Source: Sulfurospirillum arcachonense (GTDB lineage: Bacteria; Campylobacterota; Campylobacteria; Campylobacterales; Sulfurospirillaceae). From it: a DNA stretch of 6,640 nt. The DNA is taken from contig DQTM01000049.1 in assembly GCA_015662785.1 (NCBI GenBank), positions 1 through 6,640 of the forward strand, in the 5' to 3' direction. Each line of letters begins with the position of its first letter. Position 1 is the stretch's first letter. Positions 4,740-6,640 of this stretch are shown in pieces. The notes beneath the pieces were generated by a model. That model made no database searches, was not told where the DNA came from, and was given only the letters and a program-made list of their open reading frames with translations. Both the position numbers and the translations under genes were made by a program.

Positions 4740-6640
4740 ATGTTACAAATCAGTAAGGAGAGGGTGAAAAAATTCACATTTGTCTATGCCATATTCATCT
4801 CAATCTTCCACTTTTATATCAATATTGAAGGTGGATTAAGTGATCTTTGGTTCAATGGAGCCCACTTTTCGCTTCTAGCTTCTCTTGGTTTTTTAAGCTA
4901 TAGAGTTTCAAAATTCTCAAACGACGAATTTGTATCTATTTTTGATATTTTCTTATCTATATTGGTATTAGTACCGTTCATTTACTTAGTAGGTTTTGAA
5001 GAGTCTCTATACCAAGAAGCCGATGGTACTATGAGATTTTGGGATATAAATGTTGCAATTCTTGCTATAGTCTTATCAATAGAGATAACAAGAAGAACCA
5101 CGGGTCTTATCGTACCTTTTATCATGATTACAGCTATCGGATACATAGTTTTCTTTGGTAAATACCTAACAGGTGTATTTGCTTTTGGAGGTATGACTCC
5201 TGAGAGATTTTTATATCGTATCTATTTTACTAGTGAAGGACTCTTTGGTTCTATCGCTACCATCTCTTCTACTTATGTGTTTATGTTTATTCTTTTTGCT
5301 GCATTTTTATTAAAAAGTGGTGCAGGAGATTTCATAGTTGATCTCTCTTCCGTATTAACTTCAAAGTTTCGTGGCGGTGCCGGACACGTCGCAGTTTTCA
5401 GCTCAGCCCTCATGGGAACTATATCAGGCAGTGCAGTAGCAAACACAGTCTCAACAGGCTCAATCACAATCCCTATGATGAAGAAAAATGGTTTCAACCC
5501 CATCTTTGCAGCAGGAGTTGAAACCGCCGCCTCAACTGGTGGTCAGATTATGCCCCCTATCATGGGAGCTGGAGCTTTTATCATGGCTCAGATTACACAG
5601 ATACCTTTTGTAACTATCATTGCCGTTTCTGTTCTTCCAGCCATACTATACTTTGCTTCAATCGGATTTTATATCCATATACATGCTAAAAAATATGACA
5701 TAAAAGCTCAAGAAAACGATGTAAAACTGCTACCAATTTTAAGAGAAGGTTTTCACTTTTTGATTCCTCTTTCTACGCTGATAGGACTTCTGATATATGG
5801 TTTTACTCCTACTTATGCAGCAGGAATTGCAATCATTGCTATCATTGGGGCATCATATCTTACAAAACATAAACGCATGGGAATCAAAGAAGTTTTAGGA
5901 GCTTTAGCACTTGGAAGTCAAAACATGGTTGTTACAGGTGTTCTTCTTGTCGGTGTTGGTATCATAGTTGGTGCCATCAACATCTCTGGAATCGGCATAA
6001 TATTTTCTCAACTCATTATGGAGTGGTCACAAGGTCAACTCATAATTGCTCTTGTACTCATAGCTCTCGCTTCACTCGTACTTGGTATGGGACTTCCGGT
6101 AACTGCTTCTTATGTAGTTTTAGCAGTTCTTTCAGCTCCCGCACTAGTTGGACTCATGCTCTCACCTGAGATGGCAGCACTTGCCGCAGCGGGAATCAGT
6201 CTTCCAGAAATGACCACATATCTTCTTGCTGCTCATCTTATTATCTTTTGGTTATCGCAAGACTCTAACCTCACTCCTCCTGTTTGTCTAGCAGCTTTTG
6301 CGGCCGCGGCTATAGCAGGAACTCATCCAATGAAAACAGGAGTTCAATCTTGGATACTAGGAAAAGGACTCTATATAGTTCCGCTTCTTTTTGCATTTTC
6401 ACCACTTGTCACAGGTGAATGGATAGAGAGAATAGAAGTATTTGTTTTTGCTATGATAGGATTTTTAGCTTTTACAATCATCATAGAGGGGTATTGGGAT
6501 AGAAAACTCTACATTTGGGAAAGGGCTATTTTTGCATTAAGCAGTCTTCTTTTGCTTTCACAAGATACTCTGTTCAATTGGGAAAGTTACTTTGAGATTG
6601 TGCCAAATGTACATATCATAGGCATAATTACATTTTGTAG
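4740..6640 (+). CDS. TRAP transporter permease, fused 4TM/12TM (DctQ-DctM) type, 3' end outside window
   Basis: The integral membrane part of the TRAP transporter, carrying out ion-coupled uptake with the TAXI protein encoded just upstream. The frame starts at ATG 4740 with AAAGGA (4726-4731) 8 bases before it, and stays open for 633 codons to the window edge. That is near the usual full length of this family, so little is probably missing. Residues about 10-140 hold the small DctQ-like four-helix part (hydrophobic runs near 13-28, 60-82 and 100-137). The large DctM-like part follows, with the conserved glycine-rich motifs GTISGSAVANTVSTGSIT (226-243) and GVETAASTGGQIMPP (259-273), later LGMGLPVTASYVV, and SQDSNLTPPVCLAAFAAAAIAG near the end. 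A fused permease is the standard partner of TAXI binding proteins, which supports one operon. No frameshift was found when the whole frame was translated. Confidence 0.94.
   Translation, partial: MLQISKERVKKFTFVYAIFISIFHFYINIEGGLSDLWFNGAHFSLLASLGFLSYRVSKFSNDEFVSIFDIFLSILVLVPFIYLVGFEESLYQEADGTMRFWDINVAILAIVLSIEITRRTTGLIVPFIMITAIGYIVFFGKYLTGVFAFGGMTPERFLYRIYFTSEGLFGSIATISSTYVFMFILFAAFLLKSGAGDFIVDLSSVLTSKFRGGAGHVAVFSSALMGTISGSAVANTVSTGSITIPMMKKNGFNPIFAAGVETAASTGGQIMPPIMGAGAFIMAQITQIPFVTIIAVSVLPAILYFASIGFYIHIHAKKYDIKAQENDVKLLPILREGFHFLIPLSTLIGLLIYGFTPTYAAGIAIIAIIGASYLTKHKRMGIKEVLGALALGSQNMVVTGVLLVGVGIIVGAINISGIGIIFSQLIMEWSQGQLIIALVLIALASLVLGMGLPVTASYVVLAVLSAPALVGLMLSPEMAALAAAGISLPEMTTYLLAAHLIIFWLSQDSNLTPPVCLAAFAAAAIAGTHPMKTGVQSWILGKGLYIVPLLFAFSPLVTGEWIERIEVFVFAMIGFLAFTIIIEGYWDRKLYIWERAIFALSSLLLLSQDTLFNWESYFEIVPNVHIIGIITFC

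Noticed and set aside
6638..6640. TAG at the window end as stop of the permease gene
   Set aside because: It is out of frame: the permease codons end at 6638 (TGT) and the next codon begins AG.

Overview
The window is AT-rich bacterial DNA with tightly packed genes. It looks like a member of the Campylobacterota (epsilonproteobacteria), probably a Sulfurimonas-like or Arcobacter-like marine or sulfur-oxidising organism. The pointers are the AT-biased codon use, the HQWRQPLNN-type histidine kinase, the Aer-like PAS protein, the chemoreceptor tail and the T-rich promoters with a good -10 but no clear -35. The genus is an inference from protein style, not a database match.

Layout: (1) 2-463 (+) is the C-terminal signalling end of a methyl-accepting chemotaxis protein, followed by a perfect 13-bp hairpin that probably ends its transcript. 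(2) 556-2220 (+) is a membrane histidine kinase with a large periplasmic Cache-like sensor. (3) 2222-2668 (-) is a small protein that joins the first half of an Aer-like PAS domain to the last half of a chemoreceptor zinc-binding (CZB) domain; it converges on the kinase with one base between the stop codons. (4) 2835-3530 (+) is an OmpR-family response regulator, divergent from the PAS/CZB gene. (5) 3637-4656 (+) is a TAXI-type TRAP periplasmic binding protein. (6) 4740-6640 (+) is the fused 4TM/12TM TRAP permease, which runs off the window.

How it works together: the kinase, regulator and TRAP-TAXI transporter look like one nutrient-responsive module. The Cache domain would sense a small organic solute, the regulator would be phosphorylated, and it would switch on the transporter that imports that solute or a relative. 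The best sequence support is a set of four AACTT boxes spaced 11, 11 and 12 bp apart (3557-3595), just upstream of a TATGAT -10 element in front of the TAXI gene. That is the arrangement expected of an OmpR/PhoB-type activator. Two stacked hairpins lie between the TAXI and permease genes and may set the ratio of binding protein to permease.

Oddities: both chemotaxis-related genes appear to carry in-frame internal losses relative to family members as I remember them. The chemoreceptor lacks about 23 residues in one arm of its coiled-coil hairpin. The PAS/CZB gene looks like a deletion fusion joined at a GEEAFG segment. These could be real gene remodelling or assembly collapse. No mobile element, CRISPR array, tRNA or rRNA was seen, and no stretch over 300 bases lacks a gene.
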